NCBI RefSeq assembly: GCF_001612965.1
Contig: NZ_BDBL01000014.1
Span: 1 to 64,000, forward strand
DNA: 64,000 nucleotides
Source of the DNA: Nocardia kruczakiae NBRC 101016
Lineage (GTDB): Bacteria > Actinomycetota > Actinomycetes > Mycobacteriales > Mycobacteriaceae
Reading direction: 5' to 3'
A program made the position numbers and the translations under genes. The notes beneath the pieces are model-generated. The model made no database searches and was not told the DNA's origin. It was given only the letters and a program-made list of their open reading frames with translations. Below, one piece after another: positions 8,808 to 16,125 of this stretch; position 1 is the first letter of the stretch, and every line of letters starts with the position of its first letter.

Positions 8808-9170
8808 TGTTCGCGCACCGCGGCCAGCCAGAACGCGCCCTGACCGCACCGAATGGGGGTGGCATCGGCCACCCGCAACCGGTTCGGTTCGGTGGCGGTG
8901 AAGTTGCGCTCCACCAGATCCGGCGCCGGAGTGGTGCTTCAACGCGCGGTTCTCGGCGAGCATGTCGGTGGTCGGCCTGTCGTCGCGTTCGCCGGCATCG
9001 GTCTCGGCCTGGCGGATCCAGTTCCGCAACGCCTCGTGATGCACCCCGAGCTGCTCGGCCAACTTCCGGATCGTCGGTTTGGGATCCGACTCCCGATACA
9101 GCCGCACGGCCCGCGCTTTCAACTCATCGGGGTACTTCTTCGGTGCTGCTACGAATGACTCCTTCCGGCC
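8806..9170 (-). mobile_element. IS3-family remnant (orfA plus scrap of orfB)
   Basis: The reverse strand reads a typical OrfA start, AAPKKYPDELKARAVRLYR, followed by KPTIRKLAEQLGVHHEALR and a leucine-zipper start (MLAENRALK). The frame then breaks and a short OrfB piece appears (ERNFTATEPNRLRVADAT) with most of the integrase core and its DDE residues missing. The codon where relatives start (AAPKK preceded by Met) is GTA here. It directly abuts the truncated FAD monooxygenase. I found no intact terminal inverted repeats. Confidence 0.78.
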
Positions 9171-9207
9171 CTGTCGGACCACACTCAGAGCTCTCGGAGA
9201 AAGCGGG

Positions 9208-9390
9208 GAACCTCATCGAGATCTCCCCAGTGGTCAGGCCTTTCGCATACAGCGATAGCACGATCTCGTCGACCCCGGTCAACCGGCGTTGCCGCTTCTT
9301 CGCGATCTGCGGTTCGAAGCTGCCATCGCGGTCGCGGGGAACCTCGATCGGCACCGGCCCGGTCGTCTCGGCCAACACCGTCTTCGGCCT
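9208..9390 (-). mobile_element. IS256-family transposase fragment
   Basis: About 60 residues on the reverse strand match the N-terminal part of IS256-type transposases: KTVLAETTGPVPIEVPRDRD, FEPQIAKKRQRRLTGVDEIV, SLYAKGLTTGEI. The catalytic domain is absent on both sides, with IS3 debris on one side and an MMPL fragment on the other. Confidence 0.75.
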
Positions 9391-9393
9391 GGC

Positions 9394-9602
9394 CCGTATT
9401 CGAGCATCAAAGAGGAATACAGCCGCACCGGGCAGGCCATCACCTCGGTGCAGAACGGTGCCGCGCATTCGGCCAGGGTGGTGACCGCCGCGGCGCTCAT
9501 CATGTTTGCGGTTTTCGTGGCCTTCATCTGGGTCGACAATCCGATTGTCAAGCCGATCGCATTCACTCTCGCGGTGGGTGTGGTGCTCGGCGGCGATCGT
9601 GC
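9394..9602 (+). pseudogene. MMPL/RND transporter fragment
   Basis: The frame YSSIKEEYSRTGQAITSVQN followed by GAAHSARVVTAAALIMFAVF and two more hydrophobic stretches is the conserved segment of an MMPL (RND superfamily) lipid exporter near its last transmembrane block. Both ends are lost: upstream to IS256 debris, downstream at the 3' end of the convergent TetR gene. MMPL genes commonly neighbour a TetR regulator, which fits the next gene. Only about 70 of some 700-1000 residues are left. Confidence 0.72.
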
Positions 9603-10201
9603 TACGTGTGCAGTGGCGCCTGGAATGCAGGCAGGACCAGCTCGTCGATGAGTCGGATCATGTAGTCGGTATCGGCCAGCGAACCGTCGAAGATCGGCCG
9701 GGTGACGAAGACGGCGAAGAACAAGTGGGACAACAGGTCTGCGCCGGGATGCTGTTCGCGCAGTTCTCCTCGTTCGACGGCCCGATCGAGAAAGCGCCCC
9801 AGAACGGCCGTGTCGGGCTCGAGTATGACGGACCGAAGCGTCGCCGCCAGGTCGGGGTTGGTGAGCACGGCGTGATCGAGGGCGGCGATCAGCGCCGTGT
9901 CCTGCTGCGCCCGCGGTGCGAACCGGTCGGTCATGGCCACCAAATCGCCCCGCAGGCTTCCGGTGTCGATGTCCTGCGCATCGGTCGGTCCGGTGAGGCG
10001 AAGTGCCGCGGCGATCAGTTCCGGCTTGGTCGGCCACATGCGATACAGGGTTGCCTTGCTGCAATGTGCCTGCGTCGCAAGGGTATCCATGGTCATCGCC
10101 TCATAGCCGACCTCGCGCAACAGGTCCAGCGCCGCGCTCAGCAACTCGTACTCGCGGGCGGGGGTCATGCGAGGTCGGCGAATGCGTTCGAGCTCGGGCA
10201 C
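9602..10201 (-). CDS. TetR-family regulator
   Basis: A 199-residue regulator. The DNA-binding domain (about residues 10-57) contains TMDTLATQAHCSKATLYRMW, followed by the conserved PTKPELIAAAL. The C-terminal domain is the TetR_C type seen with MMPL and efflux genes. I chose the GTG at 10201, preceded by GAGGAG five bases upstream; a longer frame to 10285 would read through a palindrome (10219-10234) that is better explained as the gene's own operator. Its presumed target, an MMPL exporter, survives only as the fragment at its 3' side. Confidence 0.85.
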   Translation of the reverse strand: MPELERIRRPRMTPAREYELLSAALDLLREVGYEAMTMDTLATQAHCSKATLYRMWPTKPELIAAALRLTGPTDAQDIDTGSLRGDLVAMTDRFAPRAQQDTALIAALDHAVLTNPDLAATLRSVILEPDTAVLGRFLDRAVERGELREQHPGADLLSHLFFAVFVTRPIFDGSLADTDYMIRLIDELVLPAFQAPLHT

Positions 10202-10218
10202 CGCGACTCCTCGGGAAT

Positions 10219-10234
10219 AGTACGGTTCTGTACT
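10219..10234. promoter_or_regulatory. Candidate TetR autoregulatory operator
   Basis: AGTACGGTTCTGTACT is an inverted repeat (AGTAC...GTACT) 18 bases upstream of the TetR start at 10201. A related element lies upstream of the carotenoid oxygenase (26183-26206). Confidence 0.55.
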
Positions 10235-10316
10235 CGACGATAGTCGTCGAGCTCCGCAGCGGTCGTCAGGGGCGGGCCGCACCAATGTCTCCGATATCCA
10301 CCCGGCGATGCATTTC

Positions 10317-10331
10317 GGCTACACCGTTGCC
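10317..10331. promoter_or_regulatory. Candidate operator, island palindrome copy 6
   Basis: GGCTACACCGTTGCC with ATTTC and GAAA flanks. It is the distal member of a pair of sites in front of the SRPBCC gene at 10392. Confidence 0.58.
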
Positions 10332-10347
10332 GAAAGTGGGCTATTCC

Positions 10348-10362
10348 GGCTACGCTGTAGCC
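10348..10362. promoter_or_regulatory. Candidate operator, island palindrome copy 7
   Basis: GGCTACGCTGTAGCC, nearly perfectly symmetric, flanked by TATTCC and GAAATA. It begins 31 bases (centre to centre) after copy 6 and ends 30 bases before the SRPBCC start, so two dimers could bind on the same face about three helical turns apart. Confidence 0.63.
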
Positions 10363-10391
10363 GAAATATCTGTGCAGGCTAGGAGAAGTTG

Positions 10392-10826
10392 ATGCGCACC
10401 GTTGAGACCACCGCCAGTTTCCAAGCTCAACCCGATCAAGTCTGGGAAGTCATCGGCAACCCTGCGCGATGGGGCGAATGGCTGGCCATTCACAAGTCAT
10501 GGAAGACGCCTGTGTCCGATCGGATCACCGAGGGTGAGACGGCCACGGCGGCCGCCAACGTCATGAATATGCCGGTCACCATCGACTGGACCTTCGAAAA
10601 GGTCGATGTGCCCCGATCGATCACCATGGGTGGCACGACGCCGGTGGGCGTCACGCTCGCCCTCGACATCCGCCTTCGTCGAGACGACGGTCAGGCCACC
10701 CATGTAGACCTGCGGGTGAGCATCAACGGTGGAATGATCGACGGCCCGATGGGGGCGATCTTCAAGGGTTCCATCGTCAGCGCGCTGAACAAGTCGCTGA
10801 AGAAGGCCGGAGCGCTGATCTCCTGA
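10392..10826 (+). CDS. SRPBCC-fold (polyketide cyclase/dehydrase-like) protein
   Basis: A 144-residue START/Bet v 1-like protein: the opening VETTASFQAQPDQVWEVIG and the NPARWGEWLAIHKSW stretch are typical of the polyketide_cyc2 group, and the C-terminal amphipathic helix (SALNKSLKKAG) closes the cavity. Members bind hydrophobic ligands or catalyse simple cyclisation/dehydration; no catalytic residue can be assigned. The ATG at 10392 has AGGAG five bases upstream; an in-frame TTG just before it is less likely. Two operator palindromes lie directly upstream, so it belongs to the island regulon. Confidence 0.85.
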   Translation: MRTVETTASFQAQPDQVWEVIGNPARWGEWLAIHKSWKTPVSDRITEGETATAAANVMNMPVTIDWTFEKVDVPRSITMGGTTPVGVTLALDIRLRRDDGQATHVDLRVSINGGMIDGPMGAIFKGSIVSALNKSLKKAGALIS

Positions 10827-10856
10827 TATCGGTGGCTTCGCTCGGCGACGGCCGAG

Positions 10857-10972
10857 TCACTGCGACTCGGTGTCGTGGTGAAGGGCGAGCCCTTCGATGA
10901 TCATGTCCAGGCCGAAGGCGAACTCGTCTTCGAGCCTTTGTGCGGGCAGACAATCGGCGACCGCGATGTATT
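10857..10972 (-). pseudogene. TetR C-terminal tail remnant
   Basis: The reverse strand reads YIAVADCLPAQRLEDEFAFG and then LDMIIEGLALHHD before a stop. This matches the last 40 residues of the regulator at 4377-5075 (TIAVADVLPLQTLEEEFRFG, LEMIIDGLARL). No helix-turn-helix domain is present upstream, where methyltransferase sequence begins. It is the leftover 3' end of a second such regulator. Confidence 0.75.
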
Positions 10973-11690
10973 GGAGTACACCGATCGCTACGACGTCCCG
11001 GACGAGCTGAAGCAGAAGGTCATCACGAGTCTCGATCGGCTGGGGACCCTGGGCCGGATGCACGAGAAGAACGCGCGTGCGGCATTGCAGGTGGTGGCCG
11101 ACATACCGGCGCCGCGCATCCTCGAGATCGGTGCGGGCCACGGGAAGCTGTCGGCGAAAATCGTGGAGTACCACCCCACGGCCACGGTGACGGTGAGCGA
11201 CCTGGATCCCACTTCGGTCGCCAATATCGCCGCGGGGGAGTTGGGTACGCATCCGCGGGTGCGGACGCAGGTGATCGACGCGACCACGATAGCCGCCCCG
11301 GACGACAGCTACGACCTCGTCGTGTTCGCGATGTCGTTTCATCACCTGCCGCCCGCGATCGCCTATAAGGCGATCGCTGAAGCGACCCGGGTGGGAAAGC
11401 AATTTCTGGTCATCGATATCAAGCGGCAGTCGCCGACGGGGCTCGCGCTGGGGCCGATTCTGGGTTTCCCCCTACTGGCAGCGGCAATGCTGGCCCCGGC
11501 GGTCCGCCCGTTCGTGCACGATGCCGTGATCAGCGGATTGCGCGCCTACAGTGATTCGGCGTTCGAGGCTCTCGGTCGCGCCGCCCATCCGCGGATGCGC
11601 ATCGAATTCCAGCCGTCGAAGGCGCGGTTCGGGCCTCCGGCGACCACGGTCTTGTTCTCGCGGCCGGAGGCCACAACGCCGGGGGCGTGA
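10875..11690 (+). CDS. Class I SAM-dependent methyltransferase with replaced 5' end
   Basis: A 271-codon frame. Family-like sequence begins at about residue 31 (DVLEYTDRYDVPDEL); SAM motif I is ILEIGAGHGKLS, motif II is in VTVSDLDP, and SFHHLPP corresponds to the post-motif loop. A methyl acceptor cannot be named. The first 30 residues are unlike any methyltransferase because they are read across the antisense of a TetR remnant (10857-10972). No ATG/GTG with a good ribosome site lies at the family boundary, so the native start has probably been lost and expression is doubtful. It converges on the ACAD-like gene across a strong hairpin. Confidence 0.7.
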   Translation: MVKGEPFDDHVQAEGELVFEPLCGQTIGDRDVLEYTDRYDVPDELKQKVITSLDRLGTLGRMHEKNARAALQVVADIPAPRILEIGAGHGKLSAKIVEYHPTATVTVSDLDPTSVANIAAGELGTHPRVRTQVIDATTIAAPDDSYDLVVFAMSFHHLPPAIAYKAIAEATRVGKQFLVIDIKRQSPTGLALGPILGFPLLAAAMLAPAVRPFVHDAVISGLRAYSDSAFEALGRAAHPRMRIEFQPSKARFGPPATTVLFSRPEATTPGA

Positions 11691-11706
11691 CACGCACGCC
11701 CCCGGC
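11678..11706. terminator. Bidirectional terminator hairpin
   Basis: A perfect 12-bp stem (GCCGGGGGCGTG / CACGCCCCCGGC) with a 5-base loop lies between convergent genes ending at 11690 and 11724. It is followed on the forward side by AAAATTGTT. Confidence 0.75.
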
Positions 11707-11723
11707 AAAATTGTTACGGGCAC

Positions 11724-12920
11724 TCAGATAAGCGGGGTGATGTGCTCGGAAATGCCGAGCAAGGCCTTGCCGTAGGTTTCCATCGAAACCTGGGGCAAGG
11801 TCACCGCGTGCCGGGCGGCGATATTGGAATCGCGCCAAATCCGCTGCATGGCATTGACTTCGGCGAACGCTCCGGCCCCGTGGGCGTCGAGCAGGATGGT
11901 CAACGCCTCGTTGATGCTGCGCAGCGCGATCGCGACATCCCCTCGAATCCGTGCGCGGTCGACGAGCTCCGGATAGACGCCGGCTTCGGCGTGGGCCTGG
12001 ATATCGTCAGCCGCTCGATAGGCGTGCAGGTGCGCGGTTTCGATCTTCATCGCGGCCTCGGCGACGAGCAATTGGAACGCGACGGAGTCCGCTTGCCGGG
12101 TGATCGTGGTGTACGCCAACGCCTTCTCCGCCGCCTTGGTGCGAACCAGCTCCAGCGCCGCGCGACCGAGGCCCAGTTGCGGTCCCAGGACCGCGACGTT
12201 CAGGAACGAGGTCATGGCCGATCGGTAGAGCGGCGCCTCGGGATGTTCGGAGATGTACTCGCCCATCAGGATCGGAACGAGCGGGACAACCCGGCTTTCG
12301 GGAACGAACGCGTCTTCGACGACGACGGTATTGCTGCCGGACGCGCGCATACCCGCGACGTACCAGGTGTCCTCGACCCGGAAGTCCGCGCGGGGAACGG
12401 CGATCGCGACCTGGTCGAGCACCTGATCGTCATCGTCGACCAGGAGCGCCCCGTTGGTGGCCCAGTCGGCGTGCAAGCTGGCCGAAGCGTAGGGCCAGCG
12501 CCCGCTCACCCGGTAGCCGCCGGGGACCTTGCGGACCTTCCCGGACGGCGCCAGCACACCGGCGACTATCAGATCCGGGCTCGCGGCGTACATCTCCTCG
12601 AGGTCGCTGCCGCCCTTGAGCGCGGCCAGCCAGGCATTGGTGTTGGAAAGCATGACAACCCATGCCGCACCGCCGTCGGCCTCGGCGATCGCCGACGTGA
12701 CATCCAGCAATGCCCGCGAGCTGGACTCGAGCCCGCCCAGGCGTCGCGGCACCAGCATTCGAAACGCTCCGGCTTGCTTCAGCGCGTCGATCGTCTCGTC
12801 GGAGACGCGTCGGGCCGATTCGCCGTCGGCGGCATTCTTTCGAATCAGCGGAGCTGAATCCTTGATGCGCGCCAGCACATCCTCGGTGGTCTCGGTCCGG
12901 TTGTTCTCTACGGCGGTCAT
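11724..12920 (-). CDS. Flavin-dependent monooxygenase, HsaA/HpaB-like (acyl-CoA dehydrogenase fold)
   Basis: A 398-residue protein of the acyl-CoA dehydrogenase superfamily, group D oxygenase branch (HsaA, p-hydroxyphenylacetate hydroxylase C2). Visible features: LVPRRLGGLE near residue 55, AEADGGAAWVVML, the beta domain with GGYRVSGRWPYASASLHADW, and a C-terminal helical domain ending HAVTLPQVSMETYGKALLG. Such enzymes use free reduced FMN/FAD to hydroxylate phenols or ring systems, with a separate reductase; the neighbouring gene at 13007-13528 supplies that. I chose the ATG at 12920 (GGAG five bases before it) over a start 30 codons upstream without a site. A role in an aromatic or ring-hydroxylation step is inferred. 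Confidence 0.87.
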   Translation of the reverse strand: MTAVENNRTETTEDVLARIKDSAPLIRKNAADGESARRVSDETIDALKQAGAFRMLVPRRLGGLESSSRALLDVTSAIAEADGGAAWVVMLSNTNAWLAALKGGSDLEEMYAASPDLIVAGVLAPSGKVRKVPGGYRVSGRWPYASASLHADWATNGALLVDDDDQVLDQVAIAVPRADFRVEDTWYVAGMRASGSNTVVVEDAFVPESRVVPLVPILMGEYISEHPEAPLYRSAMTSFLNVAVLGPQLGLGRAALELVRTKAAEKALAYTTITRQADSVAFQLLVAEAAMKIETAHLHAYRAADDIQAHAEAGVYPELVDRARIRGDVAIALRSINEALTILLDAHGAGAFAEVNAMQRIWRDSNIAARHAVTLPQVSMETYGKALLGISEHITPLI

Positions 12921-13006
12921 GGGTGCTCCAAAATGCTCGTGATGGTCGGAATTCGGTGGTGCGTTGTGTGAAAAATGATGTGTCACAGTGTGATTCAGGT
13001 CGGCTG

Positions 13007-13528
13007 TCACGCGACGAGTCGGCGATATCGTGAGCCGTGGAAGACCAAGGGGTGTGCACCGGGCTGCGCTCGGATGCCGCGGATGGCGAGCACGACGATC
13101 GTGTGATCACCCGCGCGAAACTCCTCGTGCGGCGCGCAGTCCAGCCATGCCGTCGCACCGGGTACCAACACGGCGCCTTGGGCGGTGCGTTCGTATTCGA
13201 CACCGGCGAACCGGTCGGCCGCGCGGGATGCCAATTGCCGACACATCGACTCCTGCTCGTCGCCGAGGATGCTGAGCCCTAGTCGGGGCGCCTCGCGTAA
13301 CGCCGCCCAGGTCCGCGAGCTGTTCATGATGCAGATCGATACGAGCGCGGGGTCCAACGACACCGAGGTGAACGAGCTGACCAGCATGCCAACGGGTCGC
13401 CCATACCGCTCGGCGCAGACAGCGATCACTCCGGTGGGGAAGCAGCCGAAGGTGAGGCGCAGGTGGTCCGGGCCGCTGGGCGCTGTCAAAGAGGTCGGCG
13501 AGACGTCGGTCTCGAAGCTTTTGTTCAT
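13007..13528 (-). CDS. Flavin reductase, HsaB-like partner
   Basis: A 173-residue flavin-reductase-like FMN-binding split barrel. Diagnostic motifs: RLTFGCFPTGVIAVCAERYG, GMLVSSFTSVSLDPALVSIC and LGLSILGDEQESMCRQLASR. It reduces free flavin with NAD(P)H for the monooxygenase encoded 86 bases downstream. The ATG at 13528 is preceded by AGGAG; an upstream-extended frame is basic and unlike the family. The pair is divergent from a TetR gene (13784), and a long near-perfect palindrome in the gap (13694-13722) probably controls both. Confidence 0.88.
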   Translation of the reverse strand: MNKSFETDVSPTSLTAPSGPDHLRLTFGCFPTGVIAVCAERYGRPVGMLVSSFTSVSLDPALVSICIMNSSRTWAALREAPRLGLSILGDEQESMCRQLASRAADRFAGVEYERTAQGAVLVPGATAWLDCAPHEEFRAGDHTIVVLAIRGIRAQPGAHPLVFHGSRYRRLVA

Positions 13529-13693
13529 CGAACAACTCCTGATCTTTGTCGCGCGGGACCGCTTGTGGGCGTCCCTTCGCGCGATCCGCCCCCGGTTTGC
13601 GCGGCAGCACGCGACACGTGGGTTGCGATACCGCGGCGGTGGGCGGGTGAGCCAGGCCACTTCCCGGCCTTGCCGAGCAGCGTAACCATTTCG

Positions 13694-13722
13694 TTGATTT
13701 CATGTCAATGACTTGAAATCAA
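13694..13722. promoter_or_regulatory. 29-bp near-perfect palindrome, probable TetR operator
   Basis: Outer arms TTGATTTCA (13694-13702) and TGAAATCAA (13714-13722) enclose an inner GTCA-A-TGAC repeat; only two mirrored positions differ plus the centre base. It lies between the divergent HsaB-like and TetR genes and is unrelated to the island palindrome. Confidence 0.75.
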
Positions 13723-13783
13723 CTTGTTTCTGCCTGGTCGCGAGGGCACTATCGGGTAGATGGACCGGTGAGGGAAGGGTGCG

Positions 13784-14452
13784 ATGACTGAGACGACCAA
13801 GGTGGGCCGACCGAGTTCGCGCGCCGCACAGGCCGCTGAAACGCGGCAGCGTTTGGTGGATGCCGCGGTCGAGCTGTTCGCCGAGCGCAGTTACGACGAA
13901 GTGGCCGTGGCGGATATTTGTCAGGCCGCCGGGGCGGCGCACGGGTTGCTGTTCCATTACTTCGGCAACAAGCGCGGCATCTACATGGAGGCGATACGGG
14001 AGACGTCCGATCGCATCTTGCAGACCCATGTCATGCGTCCCGGCGTATCGCCCGTCGAGCAGATTCGGGGAGCGTTCACCGCGCAATTCCGGTACCTGGC
14101 CGCGCATCGCGGTCTCGCGTTGCGCTTGGTGCTGGGCGGCCGGGGTGCCGATCCCGAGGCGTGGGAAGTGCTCGAGGCCGGCCGGTGGCAGACCATCGAG
14201 GGCTGGATATCGCTGCTTGGGATGGACCCGCAGAACAAGGCTCTGCGCATGATGATCCGGTCGGTCGTCGGCGCGATCGACGAGGCCGCCGCCTACTGGC
14301 TCCAGAACGACGAACCCTTCGATGTCGACGTCGTCGTCGAATGCCTGATGCACCTGGCTGCCTCGGCATTGCGCTCGGCTGCCGCGCTCGACCCCACGCT
14401 CGATGTCGAGACGACGCTCCGACCATTGCTGGACGAATACTCTGCTTCCTGA
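13784..14452 (+). CDS. TetR-family regulator, divergent from flavin monooxygenase genes
   Basis: A 222-residue TetR protein with basic arm (KVGRPSSRAAQ), a canonical DNA-binding domain (RQRLVDAAVELFAERSYDEV, then ICQAAGAAHGLLFHYFGNKR) and an alpha-helical C-terminal domain containing RGLALRLVLGGRGADPEAWE. GGGAAGGG lies just upstream of the ATG. The divergent layout and the palindrome at 13694-13722 make it the likely local repressor of the HsaAB-like pair. A second, damaged TetR follows directly. Confidence 0.9.
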   Translation: MTETTKVGRPSSRAAQAAETRQRLVDAAVELFAERSYDEVAVADICQAAGAAHGLLFHYFGNKRGIYMEAIRETSDRILQTHVMRPGVSPVEQIRGAFTAQFRYLAAHRGLALRLVLGGRGADPEAWEVLEAGRWQTIEGWISLLGMDPQNKALRMMIRSVVGAIDEAAAYWLQNDEPFDVDVVVECLMHLAASALRSAAALDPTLDVETTLRPLLDEYSAS

Positions 14453-14469
14453 CTAGCTCCGGGGTAGTC

Positions 14470-15051
14470 GGAGCAGCGAAAACGATAACGGCAACGACGT
14501 TTCTGACCGGGCGACAGGCTCTTGTCAGCGGCCGGGCCGCGCGGCTCGGCATCGCCGATCTGGCGCGCAACGCAGGTGTCGCGACCGGATCCTTCTACAA
14601 CCACTTCGCCTGCGAGGACGAACTGTTCGCCGTGGTTGTTGCCGAGGTGGTCGATGGGCTCGCCCGCATCCTCGACGACGCTGTCGCCGGCATAGACGAG
14701 CCCGCCGAGTACGTCCGGGCGCAAATAGGTGCACTCGTAGCGATCGGCCTCGCCGATCCCGGCACCGCCGCGATTGTCGTGGTCGCGCGATACCGCGTGC
14801 TCGAGCATCCAGGCATCCGCTCGCGCCTGTCGTTCGGCATCCATGCGGGGATTTCGACGGGGTGCTTTTGCGTCCACGACGTCGAGGCCGCCCTGGATCT
14901 CCTGGGCGAAGTCGTCTGGGCGCTGCTGCGAACCTCACAGCGCAACCCCGCCGCGGTGACGACCGAATCGATCGAGACCCTGGCCCAGCAGGTGCTGTGC
15001 GCACTGGGACACCCGAGCGACCCGTCGCGAGCGAACGATCGACTGTTGTGA
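14470..15051 (+). pseudogene. TetR-family regulator lacking a start
   Basis: The frame encodes most of a TetR protein: GRQALVSGRAARLGIADLAR, NAGVATGSFYNHFACEDELF and a complete C-terminal domain to residue HPSDPSRANDRLL. However, no ATG, GTG or TTG lies between the stop of the preceding gene (14452) and the first helix; the frame is open upstream only through the neighbouring gene. The usual 10-15 N-terminal residues are therefore missing, replaced by sequence that carries half of the island palindrome (GGCAACGACGTTT, 14490-14502). Either a deletion removed the start or translation begins inside the upstream gene; I favour the former. Confidence 0.6.
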
Positions 15052-15215
15052 CTCTGCCATCTAATTCCTCTGGGGCACAGTGTGACTCGTCCGCTTTGCG
15101 GCTCGTGCGCGCGAACTTCTCCGAGACCGTCGGCTCCGGTCTACGCACCCGGGGACGGATGGTCACACGTTCGTCGTTGGAGTGACGGCAGGGCTGGACA
15201 CTCGATCGGCATATC

Positions 15216-15230
15216 GGTCACGACGTTGCC
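15216..15230. promoter_or_regulatory. Candidate operator, island palindrome copy 8
   Basis: GGTCACGACGTTGCC flanked by ATATC and GATTTC; the distal one of two sites in front of the main catabolic operon. The 225 bases between 15052 and 15276 contain only this pair of sites. Confidence 0.58.
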
Positions 15231-15258
15231 GATTTCACTTGACCTCCATCTGCATATC

Positions 15259-15273
15259 GGCAACACTGTATCC
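15259..15273. promoter_or_regulatory. Candidate operator, island palindrome copy 9, abutting the start codon
   Basis: GGCAACACTGTATCC flanked by ATATC and ATTATG. It ends only three bases before the ATG at 15277, leaving no room for a ribosome binding site, so the operon is probably transcribed leaderless or nearly so and a bound repressor would cover the transcription start. Confidence 0.68.
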
Positions 15274-15276
15274 ATT

Positions 15277-16125
15277 ATGAGTAGACGAGCAGCCGAGGAT
15301 TACATCGACCCCGATTCGCGCTACGCGATCGTCGAGGGCCGCAATATCCACTACAAGCGCGCTGGCGCCGGAGCTCCGGTGCTGCTTCTACACGGCAGCG
15401 GATCCTCGCTGCACTGCTTCGACCGGGTGGCCGCGGGTTTGCCCGCGTTCGATGTGATCCGTCCGGACCTGCCCGGCTTCGGTCTCACCGGTCCACGCGG
15501 CGACCGGGACTACCGGATCGCGGCCTTCACCGAGACGGTGGCCGCATTCCTGGACTCGATCGGCGTCGCCAAGGCGTCGGTGGTGGGCAATTCGCTGGGC
15601 GGCAATATCGCCTGGAACTTCACGTTGGACTACCCGCACCGCGTGGACCGCCTCGTACTGATCAACGCCACCGGCTATCCGGGCAAGTCGTTGCCGCTGG
15701 CTCTGCGCCTGGCCCGCAACCCGATCGGTCGCGAGCTGATCCGTCGGCTATCGTCGCGATCGGCCACCGAACGAAATCTGGTATCGGCCGTGGGATCTCG
15801 CAAGTCGGTGGTGGACGACGCGATGGTGGACCGAGTCCACGCGATGTTGACCCGGCCGGGCAACCAGCAGGCGTTCATTGACTTTGCCAATACCGAACAG
15901 ATCGACCGCACCGCCGAGATCCCGGCCATCACGGTACCCACGCTGGTGCTGCGCAGCGCGTCGATCGACGGACAGCATTTCGGCCGCGATATCCCCGGCA
16001 GCCTCGAACGAGTGCACCCCAGCGGTGGTCATCTGCTTCCCGACGAGGATCCGGAATGGGTGGCGAGTGCGCTGCGGAACTTTCTGCCCGCCGAGCCGGT
16101 CGCGCCGAAAAGGAGCCGACGATGA
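15277..16125 (+). CDS. Alpha/beta hydrolase (MhpC-like), first gene of catabolic operon
   Basis: A 282-residue alpha/beta hydrolase. HGSGSS is the oxyanion region (about 39-44), VVGNSLGGN holds the nucleophile Ser106, and SGGHLLPDEDP holds the catalytic His near the C-terminus. The sequence resembles meta-cleavage product hydrolases and related esterases, which cut C-C or ester bonds of ring-derived acids. I chose the ATG at 15277 although no ribosome site precedes it: family similarity starts here, and the operator ends at 15273. It overlaps the next gene by four bases (ATGA), so it heads a translationally coupled operon through 24222. Confidence 0.88.
   Translation: MSRRAAEDYIDPDSRYAIVEGRNIHYKRAGAGAPVLLLHGSGSSLHCFDRVAAGLPAFDVIRPDLPGFGLTGPRGDRDYRIAAFTETVAAFLDSIGVAKASVVGNSLGGNIAWNFTLDYPHRVDRLVLINATGYPGKSLPLALRLARNPIGRELIRRLSSRSATERNLVSAVGSRKSVVDDAMVDRVHAMLTRPGNQQAFIDFANTEQIDRTAEIPAITVPTLVLRSASIDGQHFGRDIPGSLERVHPSGGHLLPDEDPEWVASALRNFLPAEPVAPKRSRR

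Noticed and set aside
8804..9602. A composite transposon carrying the island
   Set aside because: Only internal scraps of two unrelated IS families are present, without terminal repeats or a matching copy on the other side of any gene set.
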